Shown here: positions 52,101 through 64,000 of the stretch, piece after piece
Numbering within the stretch: position 1 is the stretch's first letter
Layout: each line of letters opens with the position of its first letter
Assembly: GCA_000231825.2 (NCBI GenBank)
Contig: JH720303.1
Coordinates: forward strand, 1,078,574-1,142,573
Direction: 5' to 3'
DNA length: 64,000 bases
Source of the DNA: Tetrahymena elliotti 4EA
Lineage: Eukaryota; Ciliophora; Oligohymenophorea; Hymenostomatida; Tetrahymenidae
Notes under the pieces: model-generated
Seen by the model: only the letters and a program-made list of their open reading frames with translations
Told to the model about the DNA's origin: nothing
Database searches by the model: none
Position numbers and translations under genes: made by a program

Positions 52101-54193
52101 AGTAACAAGGTGGCTTCTTGATTTTTTATAAAACTTTATTTATTTCTAAATGCCCATTTAACACTTTTACAGAAAGTTATTTCTGAAAATGTTCAATTCG
52201 TTCAAAAGAATAAATTTAAACTTATAGAAGTAATTTTATTCTGTTATTTTCCCATCAAAACAAAAATAGTTAATTTAGATATTTTTATTTTGAATAATTC
52301 GAAAGATTTTAATGAAAAATTTTTGTGGAATAAGGAAATTCATATGCCAAATCAAATTTGTAACTTATTTAGGTATTTACATTTGTTAAGCTAAAGGAAT
52401 GAGTTTATATTCTTAAAGAAGCTTGAGTAACTTAAATTATCTCTAATGCTAACCATAAATTTAAATTCCCTTAATTTTTTTAAGAAGTAATTCTTTTACA
52501 AAAAGTTTGTTATTGTTTAAAGAATAAAGTAATAAAAAATTCGATTTAAAAAACCTTTTTAATATTCAATAACTATCTTTACACCTCCTTTCTAACATGA
52601 AATATATTTTTAGCATAATTTTAAGAATATTAGATACACATGCTAAAAAAATTTAATTTATTTGTTATGAGGTAAGCTGATGTATATAAACATTTTCCAT
52701 TTTTACTTGTCAAATTTATATATTAGTCTTCTGTATTAATCTAGTACTAATACTTGATACCTCCACTAATACCTTTAGAAAGTTATTAAATTATTTTGTA
52801 ATTATTATAAGAAATCTATGCATGCTTTTGTCTCAATTAATTTTTTTTCTAGTAAATTTCAGAAGGTAAGTAAGTAAGATAAATCAAGTAAAATGTTTAT
52901 TTTATCTGGAATTTATTCTTTGGAAATGTTAAATTTTAAAAATTTGAAGAGTAAAAACCTTAAATAAATTTATCTTACAGCTTTATTAATATTTATCATT
53001 TTCTATTATCAATAAAGCAATTCCTTCTGCATATTGCAAAACACAACCATATTTCCCACTTAGATATTTGATTTCAATAATTTATTTATTTATAAATCTA
53101 CGAATTGAGTCATCCATAATCTAGGAAGTGACTAATAAATTTCCATAAAATTTATTGGATTTTCTGTCTTGAATGTGAAAATAAATACTTTTATAATTAA
53201 ATACCTTATCGCAACCTAATTACTCTAATTAAAAAATACGCATAGACCCCACCTTTGAAACTTTAAATATTTTAGATTCTTATTTAGTGTGTGTATTGTA
53301 ATAAAAAGCAAAAGTAGTTAATAAGTAGATTTTGTAAACAAAAAAATAATAACCTGCATATTTTTCTTTTGTATTTGATTTGTGTGTATAATATTGAACA
53401 TATTTCATTCCTATAATTTTAAATCCTAATCAATTCCATAGAGCATTGTCATTTGAAGTATAAATATTATCTTTTCGATTTCTATTTTTATCATTAAATC
53501 AAATTTTAAATTCCAAAGATAGAGGAAATATTTTACTAAATAGCCAACACATTCATTTGATCATTTTACAAAAAACCTATTTCAACTATTTTTAATATGC
53601 TAACTCTAATTTTGGAATATTGAAAGGTAAATATTAATAATTTATATTTCTTTCTTAAAGTAATTATAAATAGAAGTAAAATAACTTTAATTATCCTAGA
53701 TCTTTAACTAATTTATTTTAAACATAATTTGACAGTAAATTTCATTCTATTTACATACAATACATTCTATTTTTTAAAATAAATCTAAAAAGTATTATTT
53801 TTTAAATAAAATAACTCTTCTTTTGTATTTAAGAAATCTATTTAAAATTGATAGAAAAACTTAAAATAATTTTTGCTATCTAAAAAATCAACAAAAAACA
53901 AAAAAATTTTTTAGAAATTTCATTTAAAAATCAAGAAAGATAAGAAAGATGAAAGAATTACTTAATTAATTGAAAGAGAGTAAAAAAAATGTAATTTTTA
54001 ATTTAAAACTTTATTAATTTTGTTTGAAAAAGACAGATATCATGTAATTTTTATAATAAAAAATTAAGGAATTTTAGTATGAAGGATCTTCAATTAATAA
54101 AAATAAAAAAGATATTAGAATACAATAATTAAAATTAAATGTGTATTATTACAAATAATTATCATATTATTTTAAAATATTTATTAGTGTCAA
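49109..54193. other. 5-kb gene-poor block
   Basis: This is the longest stretch without a supported gene. At about 50160-50480 the plus strand is pyrimidine-rich, with C runs near 50408-50416 and 50439-50444. TGA-free frames exist (one from ATG 50175 to TGA near 50884), but they lack Gly and acidic residues and match no family. ATGCATGCAT-like short palindromes occur near 51561. It presumably holds the promoter of the helix-turn-helix gene at its left end and the 3' side of the sugar-phosphate mutase gene at its right end. Confidence 0.5.
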
Positions 54194-56644
54194 TCAATTG
54201 ACATTCTTATCAGCAAGAATCATTTCTTTGATTTCATTGCTAACAGTATCAACTTAAGCAGAATCACTGGATTCAGCATAAATACGAACAATATCTTCAG
54301 TACCAGAAGGTCTGATGAAAGCTCTAGAACCAGGATGCTTAGCAAGAATAGCATTAATTTTATCCTATATTTCCTTAGGCTCTAAGACGACTTCTTCAGC
54401 ATAAGACATCTTAAGTTTGCTCTTATCTCTGATGGTGACCTTACTGTTTTTGCATTTTAAGTCAGTGTATAAATTTAAGTAATCTTATCCAGTCATGTTC
54501 AAGGAAGCTAAAACAGCTTCAATACATAACATATTAGTAATAGAATCACCAACACACTTTTTTTAATTAATTTAAAAATTAAACAATATATTTTATCATT
54601 AAAATGTTTACTTAGTTTTAAATTCTGATGAATCTGTATAATTGCTTTGCTTCATGAAGGAATTCTTTCAAAACTTATAAATTTTCTGCAGTGCCCTAGA
54701 AATCCTTAAGCTTTAAATTATAGAACTTTTCGAGTTCAGCAGTTCTCTTTTCCTTGACTAAGAAGGTACCATGACCATTAGATTCACAGTAAATACCAAT
54801 ATCGTACTTATGGGCATTAGGGTGGAGGTTCTTAACACCATTGGGTGAGAAGAAAGTGGTCAACTTAAGTTAATCTCTTAAATAGATAGTAGAAGAACCA
54901 TTAGCATAAGGAGTTTAGACCATACCAATTACCCATTCATTAAGATTCAAATCAACATTTAAAAGTCCAGTTTTATTGACTGCTTGAACTTTAGTTTAGA
55001 GTGATTCTAAAGCTTTCTTGAAGTATAAAGCAAAGAGAGAAATCATTTTGTCACCATCCAACAAATCAATTTGCTTGAAATCAGATCTAGGCAAGCTGTT
55101 TAATAGAAAAAAATATTAATTAAATCCTCATTTAATTTGATAAAATGCATTTCTGATATCTTAAAGTTGCTTAGTTATAATTTTTCTTAATTTAACTTTT
55201 ATCATACTTAATTAATGTATTGAATATCAATGAGTATTCAAATTTATTTTTTTAAAATTATTTACAAATAGACAATTCTATCAGAGTCACCATCGTAGCT
55301 GACAACTCTAACCTTAGAGATATCAGGATAAGATTTAATCTTTTCAACGGAGTGAACAGGGTAGTCTTGAGCCTTGTGTACGAATTCAGCACCACATTAT
55401 TCGTTCAACAAATTATGTTGAGTATCATTAATAATATCCAAATTGTAGTATTTTTGGAGGGCTTCTTTGAAGGGACCAATACGAACACCACCTACACCAT
55501 TTGAAAGATCTAAAAGGATATGTTCATCATTTTTCTTCTTGAATCCTAACTCTGTCATGTATTCATCAAAGAATGTCCAATAAGTGTTGTAGTAACTTGC
55601 AGTGAATTATTCAGTCCATGAGGATCTAGATAAGTTGTGAGGGAAGTAGTTGAAGAACCAGACGTTGTGGTGCAACATAGGAGTGGTAACTTCACCGGTT
55701 TTTCTAACAAGAGCTCCTACAGACTTTAAACCTTATCTATATATAAAAATTATCAGTTAATAAAGGTAAAATTGGTCAACTATTATGCTTAATTAGCTTA
55801 TTAAATCATTGAAAACTAATTTACTCAATTAAATGGACTAATTTAGGGCAGCTGGGACGAGTATCTTAACCAACAAAGACCATACCTTAGTTTTTGTGAT
55901 CAAATCCCTTGATTGTAGATAAAAGTTTAACTAATTCGGCAACAGCGTTATCAAGATTGGGATCAAGAACGAAAATTTCAATTTGCTTTTCTAATACAGG
56001 TCTAATCATACTACCATCAAAGTCAGATACCTTAATACCATTATCTCTAATAGGGTTGTGACTAGCAGTAATTTAGATACCTAATTAAATTAAGAGATAT
56101 TTATTGAGGATTCATTTTCAAAAATATTTTGATTCTGATATTATATTTCCATCAGTAATTCCTTGTTTGCTATTTTATTTGCATATCTATTTGTTAATTT
56201 AAAATGAGGAAAAACCCAATAAGGGTTTTAAATTACAAGGACTTTTATTTAAGCGGGTTTACTGATGAGATAGGTATATGATGAATGTAAAACAAAAGAA
56301 GATTCAAAGAGGTCATAAAGAAATTACCAAGAATCTTGTGATTGTCAACCTTAGCAAAGAGACCCATGAAAACACCAACTCTTAAGCAGACCTAAAATAG
56401 TTAAAAGAAATCTTTAAAATGATTATTTATAAGATTTTTTGTAATATTAGGTAGAATATTTCTAAGGTGTATTTAATTTGGTATTAAAATAAATTGATAC
56501 GTGTTCTAGGTATTAAGCGTCATCTCTGAATCCAGCAGTTCCGTAAGCGATGTGTCTATTGAACTTATTGAAAAACTTGCTTAAGTATTCTTGATATAAT
56601 TTCTTATCGAGTTCGTGGAATTCGTTGGTAAAGTGATAAGTCAT
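54194..56644 (-). CDS. Phosphoacetylglucosamine mutase (AGM1/PGM3 type)
   Basis: Six exons on the minus strand (56644-56501, 56391-56328, 56080-55825, 55736-55266, 55095-54612, 54556-54194) give 593 residues. Signatures: FNRHIAYGTAGFRDDA at the start, the active-site serine loop TASHNPIRDNGIKV, HHNVWFFNYF and LLDLSNGVGGVRIGPFKEAL, the metal loop DGDSDRIVYF, the sugar-binding ESNGHGTF, QCVGDSITNML, and the phosphate-binding loop RPSGTEDIVRIYAE near the C-terminus. It interconverts GlcNAc-6-P and GlcNAc-1-P for UDP-GlcNAc synthesis, feeding N-glycans, GPI anchors and chitin-like polymers. Slightly longer than animal PGM3 (about 540) through loop insertions. Conserved motifs are split by introns yet restored exactly. 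Confidence 0.96.
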
Positions 56645-58349
56645 CTTCCTAATTAGATATGCTTTTTTAAGATATTTTGTTGTATTTTTTATAGATACGA
56701 TTTTAATTTTTTATAAGATTTATTAATTGTACGCGTAGTGGTGGGTCACATTTAAATCTTAGATTTCTAATAAAATTTTAATATTGCATAATAATTCAAT
56801 CAAAATTGGGTATTTTGTATCCAATATTATTCACACATAATTAATATAAGCAAAATTGAGAAAAAAAAAGAATATATTCAATATAAAAAATCCAAGCATC
56901 TTAGCGATCAAAAATTGTATTTTAATAGAGTTATGAAAATAAAAAATTTATTAAGCTAGCTCTTGTTAAAATTCATAAAAATTAAATTTTTTAATTATAA
57001 ATGATTCCATTTGATGGTCAAATAAAAAGAAAACTATCCAAAAAGTCTTTCATTTTGCCTCAAAACTATGCAAATTTGTTTATGTCAAATTTGAGAAAAA
57101 CCTTTGAATAAGAAGAAAAAGTAAGATCTAAATTTAATTTTATTTGATTAGGAAAGTATGTTTAGTATTTATAGGTGTTCTATCATTGTTCTAATTTAGA
57201 AAACTTACACTTACTTATTAACTAACACACTTGTTTCTTTATTTTATAAAAATGTATAAGAAATTTTATTTTTCTATTTAGATATTTATTCAATGAAATA
57301 TATAAATAAATATTTTATCTGTTTCTTATTTCATCCAAAGCCTTTAAAAAGATTAACTATTTTTACAAAACAGATGTAGAAACATATTTATTATCAATAT
57401 CCTTTAATCTTGACATTATTTATTTTTATATTAAAAAACTTATTTCGTTTTTCAATTAATTCTCTCCAAAAAAACAAAATATTATAAAAAATACTTATCT
57501 AAATTAATTAAAAATTAGCATTCTTATTTTTTGTAAAGATTAAAGATATTATAAATAATCAGTGAGTAAAGCAATATTTAAATTAGCTGCACTTTTTTTA
57601 CTTCTAGATAAATTTTATTTAGTTCAATATTTAATCTATGGATAATTAGCATTAATAATAAATAAAATTTAATTTAGTCAGTTATCTATCTTTAGACTAT
57701 CTTTTTTTATAAATATCATTAGTAATATTAGTAATAGTAAATGGTGTATTTCTTTTAAAAAAAACTAAGAAATTATGTTAAGGAAATTAGATATTATTAA
57801 AGTTCAAGGATAATTTCAAAATTAAAAAAATAAAGTATTTAAATAAATTTTGAATACTTTTAATAAATTCTATTTTAGAAAGGAGACCTCAAATCAAAAT
57901 AAAAAAAACAAATCATATCATATCTTAAAAATAATTAAGGAAGGAAATAAAATAAATGTAAAATATTTTTATTTTTTACAGATTTTAAATATTAAATTGA
58001 AAGTAAAAAATAATGTAATTTTTAAAACATATTATTAATCAAATAGCATAGTTTATAATATAAAATCATATATTCTATTTTTCACTCAACTTATTTAAAT
58101 ATTTTTTAGCTTAATAAATTGGATAGCTGTTTTCACAATACCACTCACTATCTTAATTTTAAATTATTGAATAACTTCAAATTAATTTTTTGTATTTCAG
58201 AAAAATCAAAAGTTAAATAAAACTTCTATTGTTATTTCTTACTAGATTAGCAAATACATCTTATATAATAGAAAATAGAATTTACATTCTTATTTAGAGA
58301 CTGATAATAAAAGCAAGGAAGCTAAATTGAGAGATAATACTATAAAGAA
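56645..58349. other. Spacer, with a possible unsupported gene inside
   Basis: Divergent region between the mutase gene (minus) and the cysteine-rich gene (plus). It is AT-rich and contains the uncertain coding-like pieces listed separately. Confidence 0.45.
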
Positions 58350-58353
58350 ATGA
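57001..58353 (+). CDS. Doubtful multi-exon gene, unknown
   Basis: ATG at 57001 opens 40 coding-like codons (MIPFDGQIKRKLSKKSFILP ... RKTFEQEEK) ending at GTAAGA (57121), a good donor. An acceptor at 57172-57174 would lead into a 331-codon TGA-free frame (57175-58167), but that frame is poor in Gly and acidic residues and probably mixes introns and spacer. A last coding-like piece, NLHSYLETDNKSKEAKLRD, ends in a TGA at 58351-58353, which overlaps the ATG of the next gene by two bases and is unusual for a eukaryote. The whole may be chance in AT-rich DNA where only TGA stops. Confidence 0.22.
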
Positions 58354-61300
58354 TTAAATAGTTTTAAATATTTATTTACTATTTTATATTTTTAGCTAAT
58401 TGTCAAGGTATTTAAATTTACATTCTTAAAAATGCCAGATTATAAATATTTAAAATAGACTTTACCTCCCTATACTAGGCTAATTATACAGAACTTGCTC
58501 CAGACCCCAAATAAATTATTAGCTTTTAAAATATTACTACACCTATGTAGTTTACATAGTATTAGATCAACAATTTTAAAGCAACTTACTAGTCTGTTTC
58601 TATGACAATGTGGGTTAGAATAACGCCAACTAGTATTTATCAGGGCAGGAAAATTCCTCTTTATCTTGTTAGCTCAAGCTTGTAATTATATTAAATATTA
58701 AAATAAACAAATCAGAGAATATTTATAATATAATTTTCTACTTAAATGATTTAAAAAATATAAATTATTAATTTTTAATTTCATCATTTTTATTTAGAAA
58801 CGGAAATATTGATTATTCTGATTCAAGAAATGTGAGACTCTTATTGAGTGCCTAAAATACGACAAATGGGTTACAGATAACATTTGAAACATTTGTAATA
58901 GCATCAAACACTCAATGCTTTCAAGGAAATTTTCCAGTATAAAATTTAATTCGATTTTTAAATACAATTTACTTTCAAAATTAGAGGCTATTATACTTCA
59001 AATGATATCTGTTTTTTAATTAATAATAGGTTGTTGATGGATCTAATTGGTTCTTTATTTATCATGGATTAAATTTAAATACTTTTAAAACTTCTTGCTA
59101 TGTCTATTCTCCTTCAATTTCTTCACCAAATACTTAAAGTTTTTCTTCAGTACTAACAGGAAATACTGCCAACAATAATTTGAGCCCTAATTTCACTGTA
59201 TTTTTAGGAGGAGTTTTAAGGCCATCTTTTGCAAATTGGTTTGGACAAATAAGTATTCCTAGAGTTTATGTTAATTCATATTATGAAGACACAAATATGA
59301 TAAACAGATTATTAATGATTGGAAAATTTACATAAATTTATAGAGAATACCTTTCAGTAAATTTACTAAAATTAATAAAAATAATTTTTATTTTAAGTTA
59401 ATAAATTAAAGATAAACAATCAACTAGGAGTTTCAATAAAAAAACCTACTACATATAATTTTACAAATTATGAGTCAAGTTAAAATATCAACAGTTTCCT
59501 AATTGATGGATTTACTTTTATTTAATTTTCTTTCTCTACTCCAGAAGATTGGCCTTTATCATAAATTCTTTTATAGATGATTCCAGTAATAGAAAATAAT
59601 TAAAAATACATATTTAATCCTCATTTAATATAAAATAAAGACTAACCCCATAAACAGCAACAGAATTGTAATAGATGTTTTAAGCACTAATTTAAGAATA
59701 ACTTTTAATGGGTTTACTTATGTTTTTTCTAGCTAAAATGTTAAGGAAACATTAATTAAAAATACATCTTACAATTTATTTTTATTCTTGTATAAAGCAC
59801 TAGGAAATACTGTTTTAATGGTTAAATACTATTTAACAATAGAAAGAAATTTCATAAATGATGTAAGTTACAATGATTTTTAATGGGTTCCTCTATCACA
59901 ACCAATAGATATTACAAATAATGCATATTATTTGTATTTCGGAAATGCATAAACTAATATTTTAGTGTTTAATATATTTTTATCTAAAGGAGGAATATTT
60001 ATAAGAGATTCTGATGATTGTTAATATACTTTTATGGATATTAACACACCAATATCTAATAGTGCAAATTCTAATTTCCCTTTTGCAAGGTATTGTATTT
60101 TTTGCAAAGAATAATCAAAGTATGTATCAGAAAATACAAATACTAACTCATTTTGTACAAGCACTTGTGGTAATCAATATCTCCCATAAATTAAGGCTTC
60201 TCTATTTTGCTAAAATGCAATATTAAATGTGATTCCCTGTACAGATAATGTAAATTGCTAATAATGCTAGTTTACTCCAGATAATTGTGTAACATGTAAT
60301 TCCAGTTAATTTCCTGCTTAAGTTTCTACATTAAAGACTCAATGCACATGTAATTATATTTTATAATATACTAATTTTGAGAAATTTAATATAAGTACAA
60401 AATAAGTCTTATTCTTTGGTTTCAATAATTGTTTTAATAAAGTAGCTATCATTAAAAATATTTTTAACAAATTAACTATTTGTTAGCTTGCTCCAAAAAA
60501 ACTTTAATTCTCTCATAGGAATTTTTATTTTAACTTTTTAAAAGAAAGTGAGAATATTTAGTTCATTTGTTTTAATTAAAATAAAAAGAGTGTCCTCCTA
60601 ATTGTTCTTCTTGTACTAGTTTATAAGTTTGTACAAAGTGTGTTTCTAATTATACTCTAATGAATTAATCATGTGTTCCCTGCTAAACATTTGATAGCGA
60701 TTGTACATCATGTGATACTAACGGATGTACTTAGTGTTCAAGTAAATACCTTAGTATTACAGGAACTTGTACCGATTAGTGTGAATATGGTTAATATGCT
60801 GAGTAATAGCCAATTAAGAAATGCTCAAGTAAAATAATTTTTAATTTTATGCCCAAAAGAAAGGTTTATAAAAATAATAATATTTAGAATGCGATGACAA
60901 CTGTTTAGCATGCAGTCTTAATCTTTAATAACAATACACTTGCTCTGTTTGCAAGGATAAAATTGTTAACAGCAATGGAATAGAATTCTAAATTTTTTAG
61001 GATACACTTAATTCTGTTTACTCTTGTGTAACATAGTGTAGAGCAGGATATTTTGGTAATACTTCTACCTAAAAATGTGAATAATGTTCAGACAAATTGT
61101 GTGTTACATGTTAAAATTCTAAAGGGAATTGCTTGCAATGTATAACATCTTACAATTAACTTGATTCTATAGATGGAAATAATAACCAAATAACGTTATG
61201 CTCTATTGATTGTATTAATTATGCATCTTTGAATTCTGATGATACCATTACAAACTTACCAATTTCAAGTTATTCTTATTTATAGAAAAACAAGCTCTTG

Positions 61301-64000
61301 TTTTTATAAAAAAATGTTTTTATCAAATAGGTATAATAAGTTAAATAGGATTTTATGTTAATTCTTCTCAAAAATAATGCTCTTGTAGCTTTTTTCTTTT
61401 AATGAATTATTTTGATTCTAAATATTTTTTAAAATATTGTAGCTTGTCCCACTGGTTGTACTTTATGCAATGGAAATACATATTAAAATTGTACATCTGC
61501 TGATAATTTACACACTTTCTTAAATGAAGATGCTTCAGAAATTTATATTTCTGATTAGTGCTAAACTGGATACTATTTTAATAAATTACCATAATCAACT
61601 GATACTTACACTAGCTGTAGAAGTAAATTTAGCTTAGGGATTTTAATAAGATATAAAATATATTTATTTTTGTTTTTTAACAATAATAAGAGTGTAGTCC
61701 AAACTGTTAAGGTTGTTTATCCTATTCTATTACTTTAACTACACCTGATGGAAGTTAATGTACATCTTGTCCTTCAACTTCATTTTTAGACAGATAACAG
61801 AAAAAGTGTGGAGGTACTTGTCCATCTGGATATTTTTAAAATAGTAGTACAAACACATGTGATAAGTGTTATCAAACTTGTAAGGAATGTGTGTCTGGAA
61901 CTATAAATGATTGCAAGGATAGTTGCTAAGCTGGAGCTACAATTTAAATATTTGATTAAAGCAATACATCTATTTTTTCTTGTGTTCTAAGTTGTAGCAC
62001 AGGATATTTTCTTAATTCATAAACATCTCCAAAATAATGTCAAAGTAAAATAAATATTTTAATTGAAATATTTAATGTTAATTTAATTTTTAAACTTATA
62101 GAATGTCCAAAATAATGTTCATCTTGTTAAACTAGTGATGGCTGTACAAGTTGTGCCCCTAATTATTTTAGAGGGCCAGTTGTTGCTAATTAAAATTCAT
62201 TAACTTGTACAGATAAGTGTTCATCTTTGGCTTCCCCTGATTAAGTAGATTAATAACATATTATAGGATATTTTAATAACCTTGTTGGAAATATTTGTAC
62301 TGAATGTCATCCTTATTGCTCTAACTGCAATTCGGCCAGCTAATTGGACTGTACCAGCTGTACATTTTATCAAGGAGTTTAATATTATCTATAGATAACA
62401 AATCCAAATGCAAGTTCTGGATAGTGCTCTTAGGTATGCTTGGATGGTTACATTAAATAAGGAGATAATTAGAATCCATACATATGTAAATCTTGTTCAT
62501 AACCATGTTTGACATGTTCAGGTACTATTGATAACTGCACTTCTTGTTACAATGGATTTTTCCTTAAAACAATCAATACTAACCCATAGACTTGTGTTGA
62601 CTAAAATGGATGTGGTGAAGGTTACTATGGAGATAGAACTACTTTAAAGTGCCAAAGTAAATTAATTTTTAATCACTCTTTTTCAATAAATATTTTTATC
62701 TAAAGCTTGCAATCCTATATGTAAGTCTTGTTCACTTACATCAACAAATTGTACAAGCTGTAAACCAGGCTAAAAGTTAAAGAATAATAACTGTATTTCT
62801 GCATCAGATAATTGTGGAAATGGCTACTTTGATCTATAATATTAGACTGCAGATAATAAAACAGAATCTAAATGTGAAAGTAAAATATTTTAATTTGAAA
62901 ACTAAGTAAATTAAAACATAAATTTAATCTAAAATAAAGAATGTGATGATAGTTGTTATTTGTGTAAAGGTACTTCAACATCTTGTACAGCTTGTAAATT
63001 GGGACTTTTTGCTCTTAATAACAAATGTGTCACATAATAAGATTGCTTAGATTTGTATAGGATTCCTGATGTAAGCGAAGGGATATGTTAGCCTTGTGCT
63101 ACTGGATGTTTAAAATGTTTAAATAGTACTACAAATTGCATATCTTGTGAGCCTGGCACTTAATATTACTTTTAAGCTCCTTCGAAATGTGTTTTATCTT
63201 GTGATTCTGGATATTTTGCAACCTTAAAAGAATAGGTCTAAATTTGTGAATGTAATTAATTAATTTTCTTTCTTTTTTTGAATTTAAAATTTTTTGAAAA
63301 TAAGAATGCTTTAGTTCATGTTCTAAGTGTATTGATTCAACTCCAGCATCTTGCTCAGCTTGTAATCCAGGTTTTTATTTAACTCAAAGTAAATAATGTG
63401 TTGCAACAAAAAAATGTCCTGATGGATTTTATGGAGATGATCTAACAAATACTTGCAAACGTAAAATTTCTTTATCAAACTTTAAAAATAAATAATTTTT
63501 CTATGAATTAATTAGCATGTGATCCAAAATGTGCAACTTGTTTTAATCCTAAAAACAACTAATGCAATTCATGTAGTTAAGGATTTTATTTGTAAAATCA
63601 CTCTTGTTAACGTAATCAACTAACTATTTTAATACAAATTTTTTAATAATTATTTAATTTTAAACTAAAGCATGTACTCCAGGTTGCATAGATTGCACTA
63701 ACTCACAAATTTGTAACAAATGCGATTCAAATAAAGGCTATTTTTTTTATCAGTAGGCTTGCTATTAAACTTGCCCTGATGGATATTTCGGTGATGTCTC
63801 AAAATCAGCTAATTGCATTAAATGTGCTGATAAGTGCTTAACTTGCTAAGTTAATATTAATTCATGTACTAAGTGTAATGAAGGGTATTTTTCCAAAGGA
63901 AATGATTGTAGCCCTTGCTCATAATATTGTGCATAGTGCGATAATTTAACTACATGCTAAAAATGCTCAAAAGGAGCTTTTCAAGTTTAATCCACATGTA
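58350..64000 (+). CDS. Large secreted/surface cysteine-rich protein, 3' end outside window
   Basis: Signal peptide MIKQFQIFIYYFIFLANCQG, then a possible ConA/LamG-like region (MTMWVRITPTSIYQGRK, DGSNWFFIYHGLNL), then from about residue 465 an unbroken series of Cys-rich modules (CPPNCSSC, CQQCQFTPDNCVTC, CKSCSLTSTNCTSC) of the furin-like/growth-factor-receptor type common in Tetrahymena. Exons: 58350-58681, 58798-58936, 59030-59356, 59412-59585, 59641-60394 (or 60441 with a small extra exon), 60589-60828, 60888-61268, 61331-61384, 61443-61622, 61691-62044, 62102-62656, 62706-62879, 62940-63251, 63305-63460, 63516-63611, 63671 to the edge; about 1519 residues so far, with frame kept at every junction. 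Probably an extracellular receptor-like or adhesion protein; ligand unknown. The 60395-60588 and 61269-61330 joins are the least certain. Confidence 0.88.

Overview
The window reads as nuclear DNA of a ciliate close to Tetrahymena. Genes are very AT-rich, and TAA and TAG occur inside conserved protein segments where relatives have glutamine, while TGA closes every gene. Genes are interrupted by short AT-rich GT...AG introns. I rebuilt the exons by hand from reading-frame continuity and family motifs; all multi-exon models except the two weakest (8721-9178 and 57001-58353) keep frame through every junction. Most short conventional ORFs here are shadows or single exons of these genes.

Layout. 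1-1726: C-terminal part of an unknown protein. 2495-3481: MRH-like type I membrane protein. 4760-7529 (minus): DP-type (E2F dimerisation partner) transcription factor. 8721-9178: weak small gene, followed by an unexplained ORF at 9452-9817. 10680-12908: DGAT1/ACAT-type acyltransferase. 13666-14673: p23/Sba1 co-chaperone. 15702-25041: a 22-exon BEACH-WD40 protein. 26442-30529: large protein with a mitochondrial-type leader and two RRM-like regions. 31467-32318: MORN protein. 33127-34052: unknown Q-rich protein. 34631-36744: RuvB-like 2 (reptin). 37747-38731: VAMP7-type longin SNARE. 40201-42148: TLDc protein. 42869-44296: membrane histidine acid phosphatase. 46763-49108 (minus): Q/N-rich helix-turn-helix protein. 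54194-56644 (minus): phosphoacetylglucosamine mutase. 58350 to the right edge: large secreted or surface cysteine-rich protein, truncated by the window.

The genes are single-copy housekeeping or cell-biological functions (lipid synthesis, chaperoning, chromatin remodelling, membrane traffic, UDP-GlcNAc synthesis, cell-cycle transcription) and do not form an operon-like system. Membrane-traffic and endolysosomal functions are frequent (BEACH, VAMP7, MRH, acid phosphatase, possibly TLDc), but I see no evidence of co-regulation. No tRNA, rRNA, CRISPR, transposon or telomere was recognised. The least explained items are the RRM-like protein, the helix-turn-helix protein, the 33127 gene, the phase-1 exon modules of the cysteine-rich gene, an 18-bp palindrome and a 16-bp hairpin in spacers, and a 5-kb gene-poor block at 49109-54193.
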